From assembly GCA_044371425.1 (NCBI GenBank), contig JBILTR010000013.1, forward strand, positions 1 to 64,000: a DNA stretch of 64,000 nt, written 5' to 3'. Position 1 is the stretch's first letter, and each line of letters starts with the position of its first letter. Below are positions 36,282 through 45,325 of the stretch, one piece after another. Below the pieces are notes generated by a model that was given only the letters and a program-made list of their open reading frames with translations, searched no databases and was not told the origin of the DNA. Source of the stretch: JBEISR01 sp044371425 (lineage in GTDB: Bacteria > Planctomycetota > Planctomycetia > Pirellulales > Pirellulaceae). The translations under genes were made by a program, and so were the position numbers.

Positions 36282-36746
36282 ATGCCAAAGACGTTTCAGG
36301 GGCTGGGGATGAGCTTTCATTACCCGGATAATTGGCGGATTGTGGAGATGGCGGAGGATCCTCAGGCGATTGATGCGGTGTCGTTTGAAAGCCCAGAGAC
36401 GGCGGTGCTGCATATCTCCAGGTATCCGGCCAGTCGGGAGCCGGATCAGCTTCTGGAGGATGCGGTTCGGTCGATGCGGGAAGAGTTTGATGAGGTGGAG
36501 CAGGAGGATCTGCTTTTTGATCTCGGGGACAGCGAGTCGTTTGGCTGCGACCTGACCTTTTTTGTGCTCGATCTGATCGTCACCTCCCGGCTGCTCAGTT
36601 TTCAGCTTGGGGAGCACACCTATCTGGTGCAGATGCAGGCGGAGGATCGGGAATTTGAAAAGCATCGCGGATTGCTGCGTGCCATGGTCCTGCACGGCCT
36701 GCAAACTCTGCCAGGACATCCTTCCCTAGAGGAGTTTCCTGCGTAA
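36282..36746 (+). CDS. Small soluble protein of unknown function
   Basis: A 154-residue acidic protein without signal or membrane segment. It begins MPKTFQGLGMSFHYPDNWRI, and the YPDNW followed by alternating strands and helices resembles PsbP/DUF1795-type domains in pattern, which is only suggestive. The ATG at 36282 has GGGAG eight bases upstream; a frame from 36219 would add 21 unsupported residues. It is followed by an unusual noncoding gap that holds the RNA candidate at 36975. Confidence 0.6.
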   Translation: MPKTFQGLGMSFHYPDNWRIVEMAEDPQAIDAVSFESPETAVLHISRYPASREPDQLLEDAVRSMREEFDEVEQEDLLFDLGDSESFGCDLTFFVLDLIVTSRLLSFQLGEHTYLVQMQAEDREFEKHRGLLRAMVLHGLQTLPGHPSLEEFPA

Positions 36747-36940
36747 CCGGACGCTTGGTCGCAATCGCTAGCATTGCGATATTCATTCAGGTGGCGGCTG
36801 GTTCTTGAGTCGGTTTGTAATTTTTTCATTCCGTGAGTTGCAAAGATTACAAGGCGACGGCGGGATGGTGGTGCAAGGGAGTCTTCTATTTTGCCTAGGC
36901 GGTCTATTTTGAGGCTCTTTAAAAACTTTTTTCGTCTGCT

Positions 36941-36968
36941 TTGACATTGGCATGCGGAGTGCAATGAT
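36941..36968 (+). promoter_or_regulatory. Candidate promoter for the structured RNA
   Basis: A perfect TTGACA at 36941-36946 and AATGAT at 36963-36968 are 16 bases apart. Transcription would start near 36975, just before a series of hairpins and a strong terminator, with no open frame between. Confidence 0.5.
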
Positions 36969-36974
36969 TGGCTT

Positions 36975-37256
36975 GTGTCGGGTCGGATGGCCGGGAGTTG
37001 GATAACCAGTTCCAACCGATGCAGCACACCCGCTGCCATAGAAACATCCATCGCCCCAAAGATCAGAGTGGAGTAGCTCTGATGGTTAGCGAGTAGACTT
37101 CGCTAGGACGACAAGACACGGAAGCACCGTGACCTTAGAGGCGTCAGGCAGCAACCCTGCCGCGAGACATCCCTCACCCACGAGGGTCAGGCCCACTTTC
37201 ACGGTAAAAAGGGGTTGGCTCAGCCACTAGGCGGCTTGAGCCAACCCCTTTTTTGT
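36975..37256 (+). ncRNA. Candidate structured noncoding RNA, about 280 nt
   Basis: No gene is supported here, yet the stretch is framed by a promoter-like site and a perfect terminator. Seven short hairpins follow one another: GTTGGA/TCCAAC (36997-37016), GCAGC/GCTGC (37021-37036), ATCAGAG/CTCTGAT (37062-37083), TAGCGA/TCGCTA (37087-37105), CACGG/CCGTG (37117-37131), GGCAG/CTGCC (37147-37161) and CCCTC/GAGGG (37171-37186). It lacks the SRP, RNase P, tmRNA and common riboswitch signatures I know. It could be a small regulatory RNA, for instance a protein-titrating type, because GGA occurs in the third loop and near others. Exact ends are estimates. Confidence 0.6.
37206..37254 (+). terminator. 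Perfect intrinsic terminator of the RNA candidate
   Basis: AAGGGGTTGGCTCA (37209-37222) pairs base for base with TGAGCCAACCCCTT (37237-37250), a 14-bp stem, followed by TTTTTT. It has no coding gene in front of it closer than 36746. Confidence 0.92.
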
Positions 37257-37439
37257 TGTTCGATCTGGACCTCAGGCGGGGTGCGCGCGAGAGGTGGAGC
37301 TAGGGCTTTGCTTCTTGGAACTCTTTGGTTGAAGGACCATTCTCTTGTCTGTGGTCCATCCGGCGATTCCGTGGGTCGTATCCGTCCGGGGTAGGCGGGA
37401 AGGAGTCGTAGCAACAAGGGCTACGGACACAAGGCTTGC

Positions 37440-37690
37440 GATGGATCTCACCCTCCCTGAGGGAGAATACAAAAGCTGATCTCACCCTCCCCTTGGGAGG
37501 GTCGTGAGGAACGAGCGGGGAGGGTCTTTTTGATAAAAAAGGTACCTGACACCTTTTTTCTCCCGATGGATTTCACCCTCCCTGAGGGAGAATACAAAAA
37601 CTGATTTCACCCTCCCCTTGGGAGGGTCGCGAGGAACGAGCGGGGAGGGTCTTTTTGATAAAAAAGGTACCTGACACCTTTTTTCTCCCA
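37440..37690. repeat. Two direct 125-bp repeats with two palindromes each
   Basis: Units starting at 37440 and 37565 are nearly identical. Each has an ACCCTCCC...GGGAGGGT palindrome, the tail GAGGAACGAGCGGGGAGGG, and then GGTACCTGACACC flanked by runs of A and T (37535-37559 and 37660-37684). That last hairpin can act as a terminator for the MFS gene on the minus strand. The GGT..CTGACACC form resembles REP sequences linked to RAYT transposases, but no such gene is here. 37257-37439 shows no gene. Confidence 0.85.
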
Positions 37691-37702
37691 CCTTTTTTCT
37701 CC

Positions 37703-39154
37703 TCAGCCGTTTGGCTGGTCTTCAGGAAGTGGTTGGTCCTTTGTCTCGGGGAGCAGAGGCAGAACCAGCAAGCCGACCAGATAGATCAGGCTGATCCAAC
37801 AGGCTGCATTGCGAAAAGCGTCGAGCTTGGCTTGCGATTGCAAGACCGCATCGGCCGCAGGTGGCAACTTGCTGATGGCGGCTTTGGCGAGCGATTCCTG
37901 CAGCACGCCCATCGTGAAGGGGCCGCTGGCGGCGATGAAACGACCGACGTTGTAGCAAAAGCTGGTTCCGGTGCTTCGCAGTCGAGTCGGGAAGAGTTCC
38001 GGAAGGTAGATCGCAAAGCCCGCAAAGGGTGCCAGTTGCGCGAAACCCATGAGGGAGCTCATCCAAAGATCGGATCGATCGTTGAAATTGCGGAAGAAGA
38101 AGATCGTGCAGGCCAGCGCCAGAAGGAATCCAATCGCAAAGGCTTTGCGGCGGCCGATCGACTGGGCGAGTCTTGCGAAAGCGAGCATCCCGACGAAGGC
38201 GCCAATGTTTTGTGCGATCAGATTGTAGGCGGTCCAGCGTCCCTTGGCGGCAGAGAGTGCAGGACCTTCTAGGCCTTCGGCCTTCAGCGAGCGTTCGAGA
38301 GCTGAAGAGACCAGCTCGGGGCTGAAGAAACCGACGCCCCAAAGGCCGACAACCCCAGCAACACAGAGAATCATCCCCAGGAGCGCGTGGCGTCGCCACA
38401 GGGAATGACCGAAGAGGCTGGAATACGATCCCATGCCAAGCTTGGGGTCGGCTTTGGCGATCTCCTTGGCGCGAACCCATTTCTCTGGTTCCTTGACCAG
38501 AAACATGATGAACAGGCAAAGGAATGCAGGGACCGCGCCGATCCAGAACATGTATTTCCAGCTGACACTGGGAGCGACCGACGCCAGAGAAAGACTGATC
38601 AGTCCAGCGGTGACGTTGCCGACGGCGGAGAGCGATTGGAGCCAACCGAGTGCCTTGGAGCGGGCGCGTTCGGGGAGTGCATCGGCGATCAGAGCGACTG
38701 CCAGACCGAAGACTCCACCGACTCCCAGGCCGGTGATGAAACGGTAGATGGCAAACTCGGTGTAGTCCCTCGACAGGGCGCTCAGGCCGGTGCTGATCGA
38801 GTAGAGCAGCACCGTGACCGCCAGCATCTTGGCGCGACCAAAGCGATCGCCGAGGCTACCGAAGATCAGCCCTCCGACGGCCCAGCCGGCGACGAAAATC
38901 GATGTCGCATAGCCTCCAAGCGTTTTGGCTCGCGTCGCATCGGCTCCCTCGCCCAGCAGCGAAGTGATGGCGTTTTGGCGAGCCAGGATGAAGAGTTGTT
39001 GGTCGAGGCAATCGAAGAGCCACGCCAGGCAGGCGACGATGAAGATGATCCAATGGTATCGGGTCAATTCGCGCCACCAGCCACTGCCTGCCATAGCCAT
39101 GCTCCCTGGAGATTCCATCGAGAAATTCGGTTGTGAATGCGTGGCTGGAAGCAT
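37703..39154 (-). CDS. MFS transporter
   Basis: A 483-residue major facilitator with about twelve membrane helices. The family signature is the loop 2-3 motif GSLGDRFGRAKML, and the second half has LAQSIGRRKAFAIGF. The pattern is closest to metabolite:proton symporters (sugar or organic acid carriers, NiaP/MHS type); the substrate cannot be read. Helix 1 is WIIFIVACLAWLFDCLDQQLFI with the D-Q residues typical of that group. The ATG at 39154 has GGAG nine bases upstream. No partner enzymes lie next to it. Confidence 0.9.
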   Translation of the reverse strand: MLPATHSQPNFSMESPGSMAMAGSGWWRELTRYHWIIFIVACLAWLFDCLDQQLFILARQNAITSLLGEGADATRAKTLGGYATSIFVAGWAVGGLIFGSLGDRFGRAKMLAVTVLLYSISTGLSALSRDYTEFAIYRFITGLGVGGVFGLAVALIADALPERARSKALGWLQSLSAVGNVTAGLISLSLASVAPSVSWKYMFWIGAVPAFLCLFIMFLVKEPEKWVRAKEIAKADPKLGMGSYSSLFGHSLWRRHALLGMILCVAGVVGLWGVGFFSPELVSSALERSLKAEGLEGPALSAAKGRWTAYNLIAQNIGAFVGMLAFARLAQSIGRRKAFAIGFLLALACTIFFFRNFNDRSDLWMSSLMGFAQLAPFAGFAIYLPELFPTRLRSTGTSFCYNVGRFIAASGPFTMGVLQESLAKAAISKLPPAADAVLQSQAKLDAFRNAACWISLIYLVGLLVLPLLPETKDQPLPEDQPNG

Positions 39155-39687
39155 TGGGAAGCTCCGCCGGGCATCCTCGTGGTCGACTCATCATAGCCTG
39201 CCGCCGCCAGCGCCGTGGTGCGATTGCGGCTGGGTACCTGGGGGCCAAGGTGCGTTGCCAGGGAGCCCCGCCACCGCGTTTCGGTCCACCTTCCGCTCCC
39301 TGCCGCGTTGGGACCCGTCGGGCGGCTCCACCGGAATGCCGCGCCGCTTGTCCGATCGACGCCGCCACCGTCGTCATCGTCGTCGATGCAGGGTGGTTCT
39401 TGGATGGGGGCTCTCGAAACCAGCGAAACCAATCCAGAGAACGATTTCCACCTTTCCGATTTCCTTGGTCGAGGCGGAGGCATGGGGGCCGAGGAATGCT
39501 GGCAATGGGCGCCGGGGCTCCTGGCGAGAGCGGAAACCGTTGGGGAAGGTCTGTCTTTGGCGTGTGGATCGGCCAGCCTTGTCGCGGAGACGCGGTTTTT
39601 CTACAGTCCGCGCCAGCCGCAGTTGCTGCGGGCAGGTGCAGCGTCTGGGGGCATGGCTCCGTCACTGAGGCTCGGGGAGTGGAATCG

Positions 39688-40659
39688 ATGGACCGAAGGC
39701 TGCAGCCGATGGGTCGGTCGATCGCGCCCGGAAAGGGACTGCTTTGGTTGTGCCTGGTTTTCTTGGCAGGGAATCTTGGCTGCAGCGCTCTGGCGCGCCG
39801 GGCTGATCCGCAGCCCCATCGCGATGCGCGTGCTTTTTCGCTGCGGGGGGCTGAGGCGCTGGAGAGGCAGCGGTATGAGGATGCCGAGGCGCTCTTTTCG
39901 GAAGCGTTGCATTTCAGCCAGACCGATGAGCGAGCGCATTGGGGGTACGCTCAGACCCTTCTCTTGCAAAAACGACTGGATGAAGCCGCCAGCCACATGG
40001 CGCGCGCGGTGGAATTGTCGGGCAACAACCCATCCTACCTAGTCGATCTCGGGCGGATCCATCTGGAGCGGGGGGATGTGGAGATGGCGGTTCAGTGCGC
40101 GCGATCGGCGATTGTCAAAGATCATCGGTCGAGTGGCGCTTGGCGTCTGATGGGGGATGGAGCTCGTGTGCAGCGGCGTTGGGAAGAGGCGCTGGAGCAT
40201 TACCAGCGAGCCCTGATCAGCCAGCCGGACAACCCGCCGGTTCAGCTTTCGGTCAGCGATCTGTATCTGCAGCTTGGGAGACCGCGCCGGTCGCTGGCAA
40301 CACTCGACCACATGGTTGATCTCCATCCCGATGCGATCGCCAATCCCGAGTTGCTGTTGCAGCGAGGGCTAGCCCTGGCGGCACTTGGACGCCATTCGGA
40401 AGCGATCGCGCTATTGGATCGGGTGAGCGATCAACTGCCTTTGGATCGACCCGATCGGCACTTGCAGCTGGCGGAAGCGCAGGTACGGTTGGGAGAATTG
40501 GTCGCTGCGCGGCGGACCTTGGGACGCTTGCTGCAGGAGTTCCCTGACAACGAATCGGCCAGCCGACTCCTCTCGACGCTCGATCTCCGCTTCGAACACT
40601 TGGCGATGCCGATGGTCCCTTCCGAAGAGTTGCCTTCCGGAGCGATGTTGGTTCGCTGA
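39688..40659 (+). CDS. TPR-repeat lipoprotein
   Basis: A 323-residue protein with an N-terminal hydrophobic stretch (GLLWLCLVFLAGNLGCSALA) ending in a cysteine, a probable lipoprotein site although NLGC is not an ideal lipobox. Six or so tetratricopeptide repeats follow, for example ALERQRYEDAEALFSEALHF, LLQKRLDEAASHMARAVEL and RRWEEALEHYQRALISQPDN. Such repeats bind partner proteins. I chose the ATG at 39688, which has GGGGAG upstream and puts the signal first. The frame stays open back to 39133, overlapping the MFS start, but that part has no signal and an Arg/Pro/Gly-rich composition. Confidence 0.8.
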   Translation: MDRRLQPMGRSIAPGKGLLWLCLVFLAGNLGCSALARRADPQPHRDARAFSLRGAEALERQRYEDAEALFSEALHFSQTDERAHWGYAQTLLLQKRLDEAASHMARAVELSGNNPSYLVDLGRIHLERGDVEMAVQCARSAIVKDHRSSGAWRLMGDGARVQRRWEEALEHYQRALISQPDNPPVQLSVSDLYLQLGRPRRSLATLDHMVDLHPDAIANPELLLQRGLALAALGRHSEAIALLDRVSDQLPLDRPDRHLQLAEAQVRLGELVAARRTLGRLLQEFPDNESASRLLSTLDLRFEHLAMPMVPSEELPSGAMLVR

Positions 40660-40713
40660 AAACGCCCCCAATTCCCTCCTTGCGCCCCGAGCTGGCGACT
40701 ACGACTGTCCTGT

Positions 40714-40727
40714 TGCTACCGGTAGCA
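40714..40727. promoter_or_regulatory. 14-bp perfect palindrome upstream of a DUF1501 gene
   Basis: TGCTACCGGTAGCA is a perfect palindrome in the 392-base gap between the TPR and DUF1501 genes. It could be an operator. No other structure stands out in that gap. Confidence 0.3.
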
Positions 40728-41051
40728 TCCACCCAGCAGCTCACCATTTCACTCTGGCATGGTGCTCCCCAAGTGGGATCTTGGTCTCAAAGCGGCCAGC
40801 AGGGGAATTCTCGATCGCATCGCTGCTCTGCGGCCCGTTGGGAGCAAAAGAACGATCCCTTGAGCCATCGACGTTGCTGGGGTGCCGGGGGAAGGGGGCG
40901 GCGGGATTGGTGGCAGCGAAGTTGCAGTCTCTTTGCACCTGCGCAGGGAGAGGGGTACACTGGGGATCGAACGGGTGGTTCGCAATGGACGGCGACAACC
41001 CCCGGTAGCCTCTTCCACCCCTTTAGCTCCTTTTACGACAGGGTCCCGCTC

Positions 41052-42425
41052 ATGTTGACTTGCACCAGTCGCGCGATCGCTCAAACCTGCGATGGGACGA
41101 CGCGTCGAGATTTCCTTCAGGTGGGGGCATTGGGAGCGGTGGGGCTTGGGCTTCCCGACTACTTGCTCGCCAAGGCCCAAGGGGCGGTCGATCCGGCGAA
41201 GGACAAGCGGTCTTGCATCATGATCTTCAACCTGGGGGCCCCCAGCCAACTGGATACCTTCGACATGAAGCCTGAGGCGCCTTCGGAGATTCGAGGCCCA
41301 TTTCAGGCGATAGCGACGCGCGGTGATTTTCAGCTTTCTGAGATTCTGCCTCTGCACGCTGAGCAAGCCGACAAGTTTTCGTTGGTGCGATCCTGCTTCC
41401 ATCGCGGGGCGGCCGTGCACGACGCGGGGTGGCAGATCATGCAAACAGGTCGTCAATTCAACGGAGGCGTCAACACGCCTCATGCAGGTTCGGTGGTGAC
41501 CTACCTTCGGCCTCGTCGATCCGATCTACCTGGTCACGTGGTGCTGCCCGAAACGATGGGGCGAGGGGGTGGCAATCTGCCCAACGGCCAGGCGGGTGGT
41601 TTTCTTGGGAAGGCCTATGATCCCTTCGCCTTGATGGCCGATCCATCGCAGCCCAACTTCAAGGTTCCCGATCTGTTGCCTCCTGCGACACTGGGAGAAG
41701 CGAGGTTGAGCCGTCGGCAACGGATGCGGCAAGTGGTCGAATCGACGCTGAAAGATTTCGAGACCAGCGAGTCGGCGCGATTGATGGATGAAAACTTTGA
41801 GAGCGCCTACCGTTTGATGGCCAGCCCGCAGGCGCGCGAGGCATTTGACCTTTCGAAGGAACCGGAAGCGGTGCGGGATCGCTATGGCCGCAATCGCTTC
41901 GGGCAATGCTGCCTGCTGGCTCGGCGACTGATCGAAGCGGGGGTTCGGTTCGTCACGATCAATACCTTTCTGACGGTCTTCGATGAGTTGACTTGGGATA
42001 TCCACGGCAGCAAGCCCTTCACGTCGGTGGAGGGGATGAAAACGATTGTGGCGCCCACCTACGACCAAGGGTATTCGGCCTTGCTAGAGGACCTGCATCA
42101 GCGAGGATTGCTGGAGGATACCTTGGTCTGCAACCTCGCTGAATTCGGCAGGACGCCCAAAATCAATCCGGCGGGTGGCCGGGATCACTGGCCGCAATGT
42201 TTCACAGTTGGTTTTGCAGGGGGTGGCGTGCAGGGAGGTCGAGCGATTGGTGCCAGCGACCCGATTGGTGCAGTGCCGGCGGACCGGCCCACCGAACCGC
42301 CCGAAGTGATCGCGACGATCTTCCATAGCCTCGGTTTGGATGTTGAAAGCGTCTTGCCCGGACCGGCCGGTCGGCCCTTTCCGCTGGTGGACGCCGGTTT
42401 CCATCCGATACGCGAACTGTTCTGA
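41052..42425 (+). CDS. DUF1501 protein, second copy, Tat-exported
   Basis: A 457-residue DUF1501 protein with a twin-arginine signal TTRRDFLQVGALGAVGLGL. Family motifs are IMIFNLGAPSQLDTFDMKP, VRSCFHRGAAVHDAGW, LVCNLAEFGRTPKIN and GGRDHWP. It is a distant paralogue of the one at 19917. I chose the ATG at 41052, which gives a short n-region before the RR; the frame opens at 40680 but upstream residues look noncoding. The ribosome site is weak. It is followed 80 bases later by a DUF1549/DUF1553 gene, the reverse of the order in the first operon. Confidence 0.92.
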   Translation: MLTCTSRAIAQTCDGTTRRDFLQVGALGAVGLGLPDYLLAKAQGAVDPAKDKRSCIMIFNLGAPSQLDTFDMKPEAPSEIRGPFQAIATRGDFQLSEILPLHAEQADKFSLVRSCFHRGAAVHDAGWQIMQTGRQFNGGVNTPHAGSVVTYLRPRRSDLPGHVVLPETMGRGGGNLPNGQAGGFLGKAYDPFALMADPSQPNFKVPDLLPPATLGEARLSRRQRMRQVVESTLKDFETSESARLMDENFESAYRLMASPQAREAFDLSKEPEAVRDRYGRNRFGQCCLLARRLIEAGVRFVTINTFLTVFDELTWDIHGSKPFTSVEGMKTIVAPTYDQGYSALLEDLHQRGLLEDTLVCNLAEFGRTPKINPAGGRDHWPQCFTVGFAGGGVQGGRAIGASDPIGAVPADRPTEPPEVIATIFHSLGLDVESVLPGPAGRPFPLVDAGFHPIRELF

Positions 42426-42505
42426 TTGCGATCTGGGACTTTCTTCGGAGCCCTGATCCTCCGCCCGTTTCCCAACCCTTCCCGCCTTGCTCTAGGACTG
42501 GATCG

Positions 42506-45055
42506 ATGAATCGTTTTGGAAATGATGGCTGCTGTTGGCGACGATGGCTGCTGAGTCCACTGGGATGCATCGCGGTGTCGATGGTGGTGCTGGGGGCATT
42601 TGGCCCATCATGTTTCGCTCAGGGTACCAAGCTGCTTCCAGAACGAGTGGAATTGACCTTCGCCAACAGTTCGCAGCAATTGCTGGTGCAGCAGGTTTCC
42701 GGCGACGGCAAACTGATGGGGCAGGTGGAAGGGCCGGTCACATGGCGTTCGCTGAATGAATCGGTTTGCCAGGTTCGGGATGGGCTGGTCGAAGCGATCG
42801 GCGATGGACAGACCGAAGTGGTGGCTCGATCAACCCAGCCTAGCGGTCAGGAGGCGGAATCTCGCGTTTTGGTGATCGTGCGTCGGGCGAAGGAATCGCC
42901 GGTGCCAGAATTTGGAAACCAGATCGAAGCGATTTTTTCGCGCCATGGCTGCAACATGGGGGCTTGCCATGGAGCGTTGGCGGGGAAAGGTGGATTCCGG
43001 CTTTCTCTGCGAGGCTACGACCCGGCGGCGGACTACCATCAGATCACGCGCGCCGATCATGGCCGACGGATCGACTGGGCCGAACCTTCGATGTCTTTGC
43101 TGTTGGCGAAAGCATCCGGCGCTGTGGCGCATCAAGGCGGCTTGCGACTACCCCCTGACTCCAGGGACTATGCTCGATTAGCCGAATGGATCGCCGCCGG
43201 CGCGCCCCCGAGTTCTCAAGAGGAGCCCAAGGTGGAGGCGCTGGAGGTCTGGCCGCCACGGTTTGCGGGGCGGCCATCGACCGAGCAGACGCTGGTGGTG
43301 CGAGCTCGCTACAGCGATGGACGCATGGAAGATGTCACGCACTGGGCCAAGTTCAGCGCCACCGATGAGGCGGTGGCTAAAGTCGATCCCCAGGGACGCG
43401 TGGCGATCGTCGGACCTGGGGTGGGCTCGGTGGTCGTCTGGTTTGCCAGCCGCATCGTTCTGGCGGAGGTGATGGTGCCCTATGCGAACAAGCCGCCCGA
43501 GTCGTTGTTGGCGGAGTTTCCCATCACCAACCCGATCGATCAGGCGGTGATGGAACAGTGGCGAGCGCTGAACCTAGCACCCTCTCCCCGGTGCAGCGAC
43601 GAACAGTTTTTGCGCCGCGCCTACCTGGATACGATTGGGCGAATTCCCGAGCCGCAGGAGGTGGTTGCCTTCCTAGAGGATCCAGGGGCCGACAAGCGAT
43701 CGAAGTTGATCGAGCAGTTGCTGGAGCGGCCGGAGTTCGTCGACTACTGGAGTTATCTGTGGTCCGACCTGCTGATGCTCAACGGGAACCTCTTGAGACC
43801 CGAACCGATCCGATCGTACTACGGATGGATTCGAAAGCATGTCGCCGCCAACACCCCCTGGGACTCGATGGTGCGCGAGATCCTCACCGCTCAGGGGGAA
43901 TCGGTGACGCAGGGAGCCACCAATTTTTACGCGCTCCACCAGGATCCCGAGTCGATGACGGAGAACGCTTGCCAAGCCTTTTTGGGACTCTCGATCGGCT
44001 GCGCCAAGTGCCACAATCATCCCTTGGAGAAATGGACCAACGACCAATATTACGCCATGGCCAACCTGTTCGCTCGGGTGCGCGCCAAAGGCTGGGGTGG
44101 GGATGGTCGTGATGGAGACGGTAAACGGACGGTGGTGGTGCTGGAACAGGGGGATGTGATTCAACCCTCCAAGGGGAAGCCGCAACCGCCAGCGCCCCTA
44201 GACGCTCCCCCGATCGACCCCGATAGTCCAGCCGATCGCCGTGTTGCTCTGGCCGACTGGATGGTCTCTCAGGAAAATCCCTACTTCACCAAAGCGATCG
44301 TCAATCGCGTTTGGGCCAACTTCTTCGGGATCGGTATCATCCAACCGGTGGATGACCTCCGGGCGAGCAATCCGCCCAGCAACCCCAAACTGATCGCGGC
44401 TTTGGAAAAGCACTTGATCGATCATCGCTACGATCTCAAATCGCTGATGCGTTTGATTCTCGAGTCGGAGACCTACCAGCGGGCCAGCGAAGCAACTTCT
44501 TACAACGATCAGGATCGCAAGCAGTTCACTCGCTACTATCCTCGCCGATTGATGGCGGAGGTGCTGTTGGATGCAATCTGCCAGGTGACGGGTGTCCCAC
44601 AGGAATTCAAGGAGATCGAGTTTTCTGGGGCGGACCGCAAACCGACCGATGCCTACCCGAAGGGGACTCGCGCGATCCAGCTGCACGACTCCGCAGTGCG
44701 CAGCACCTTCCTGAAGACCTTCGGAAGACACCAGCGGCGAATCACTTGCGATTGCGAACGGAGCAATGAACCGAGTGTCATTCAGGTGTTGCACCTGAGC
44801 AACGGTGAGACGCTCAACGAGAAGCTATCGCAGACCGGTAGTGTGGTCGATCAGGCGATGGCCGGACTGGCAGAGAATCCCGAAAGCATGGTCCGAATGG
44901 CTTTTCTGCAAACTTTGAGTCGTCCGCCAACCGACGCGGAGCTTCGGGAACTGGTGGGCGAATTGCAGCAGGTACCTCAGGAAGAACGGCGGCAGGCTGT
45001 AGAGGATTTCTACTGGAGCCTCATGAGCAGTCGAGAGTTTCTCTACCATCGATAG
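42506..45055 (+). CDS. DUF1549/DUF1553 protein with CxxxxCH N-terminus
   Basis: An 849-residue exported protein. A hydrophobic signal (LLSPLGCIAVSMVVLGAFGP, cut near SCFAQ) leads to an Ig-like domain (about 45-130) and a region with C149, C154 and H155 in GCNMGACHGA, a CxxxxCH heme-like motif. A second Ig-like domain (about 245-325) precedes DUF1549 with CAKCHNHP (C499, C502, H503). DUF1553 follows (about 575-840; NRVWANFFGIGIIQPVDDLR). Unlike the copy at 16929, DUF1553 is continuous. It probably works with the DUF1501 protein upstream in the periplasm. Heme binding has not been shown for this family. Confidence 0.92.
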   Translation: MNRFGNDGCCWRRWLLSPLGCIAVSMVVLGAFGPSCFAQGTKLLPERVELTFANSSQQLLVQQVSGDGKLMGQVEGPVTWRSLNESVCQVRDGLVEAIGDGQTEVVARSTQPSGQEAESRVLVIVRRAKESPVPEFGNQIEAIFSRHGCNMGACHGALAGKGGFRLSLRGYDPAADYHQITRADHGRRIDWAEPSMSLLLAKASGAVAHQGGLRLPPDSRDYARLAEWIAAGAPPSSQEEPKVEALEVWPPRFAGRPSTEQTLVVRARYSDGRMEDVTHWAKFSATDEAVAKVDPQGRVAIVGPGVGSVVVWFASRIVLAEVMVPYANKPPESLLAEFPITNPIDQAVMEQWRALNLAPSPRCSDEQFLRRAYLDTIGRIPEPQEVVAFLEDPGADKRSKLIEQLLERPEFVDYWSYLWSDLLMLNGNLLRPEPIRSYYGWIRKHVAANTPWDSMVREILTAQGESVTQGATNFYALHQDPESMTENACQAFLGLSIGCAKCHNHPLEKWTNDQYYAMANLFARVRAKGWGGDGRDGDGKRTVVVLEQGDVIQPSKGKPQPPAPLDAPPIDPDSPADRRVALADWMVSQENPYFTKAIVNRVWANFFGIGIIQPVDDLRASNPPSNPKLIAALEKHLIDHRYDLKSLMRLILESETYQRASEATSYNDQDRKQFTRYYPRRLMAEVLLDAICQVTGVPQEFKEIEFSGADRKPTDAYPKGTRAIQLHDSAVRSTFLKTFGRHQRRITCDCERSNEPSVIQVLHLSNGETLNEKLSQTGSVVDQAMAGLAENPESMVRMAFLQTLSRPPTDAELRELVGELQQVPQEERRQAVEDFYWSLMSSREFLYHR

Positions 45056-45325
45056 CTCTTTGCGATCGGTTTCCAGCTCTTTCGGATCGGGGACGCCTTC
45101 AAGCAGCCCCAAGCAGGCAGATTTTGCTAATTTTCGCCACCCTCCCATGTTACCTATGTTGAAATTGCGGTGCCGGAAGTTAATTTGAGGGGGATATAGG
45201 AATCTTTCGCGTTCTACGGTTTGTGCTGCGGTCCGGCAGCGAATTGCGCGAGTCATCATCGTGAGAGATCTTCCTCGTGGCACTTTTCTTATGAGTCGAA
45301 TCTTTATTCTTTGGAGCTAGATGTG

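Noticed and set aside
36975..37256. SRP RNA, RNase P, tmRNA or a known riboswitch
   Set aside because: The signature sequences I know for these are missing, and there is no gene directly downstream for a riboswitch to control.
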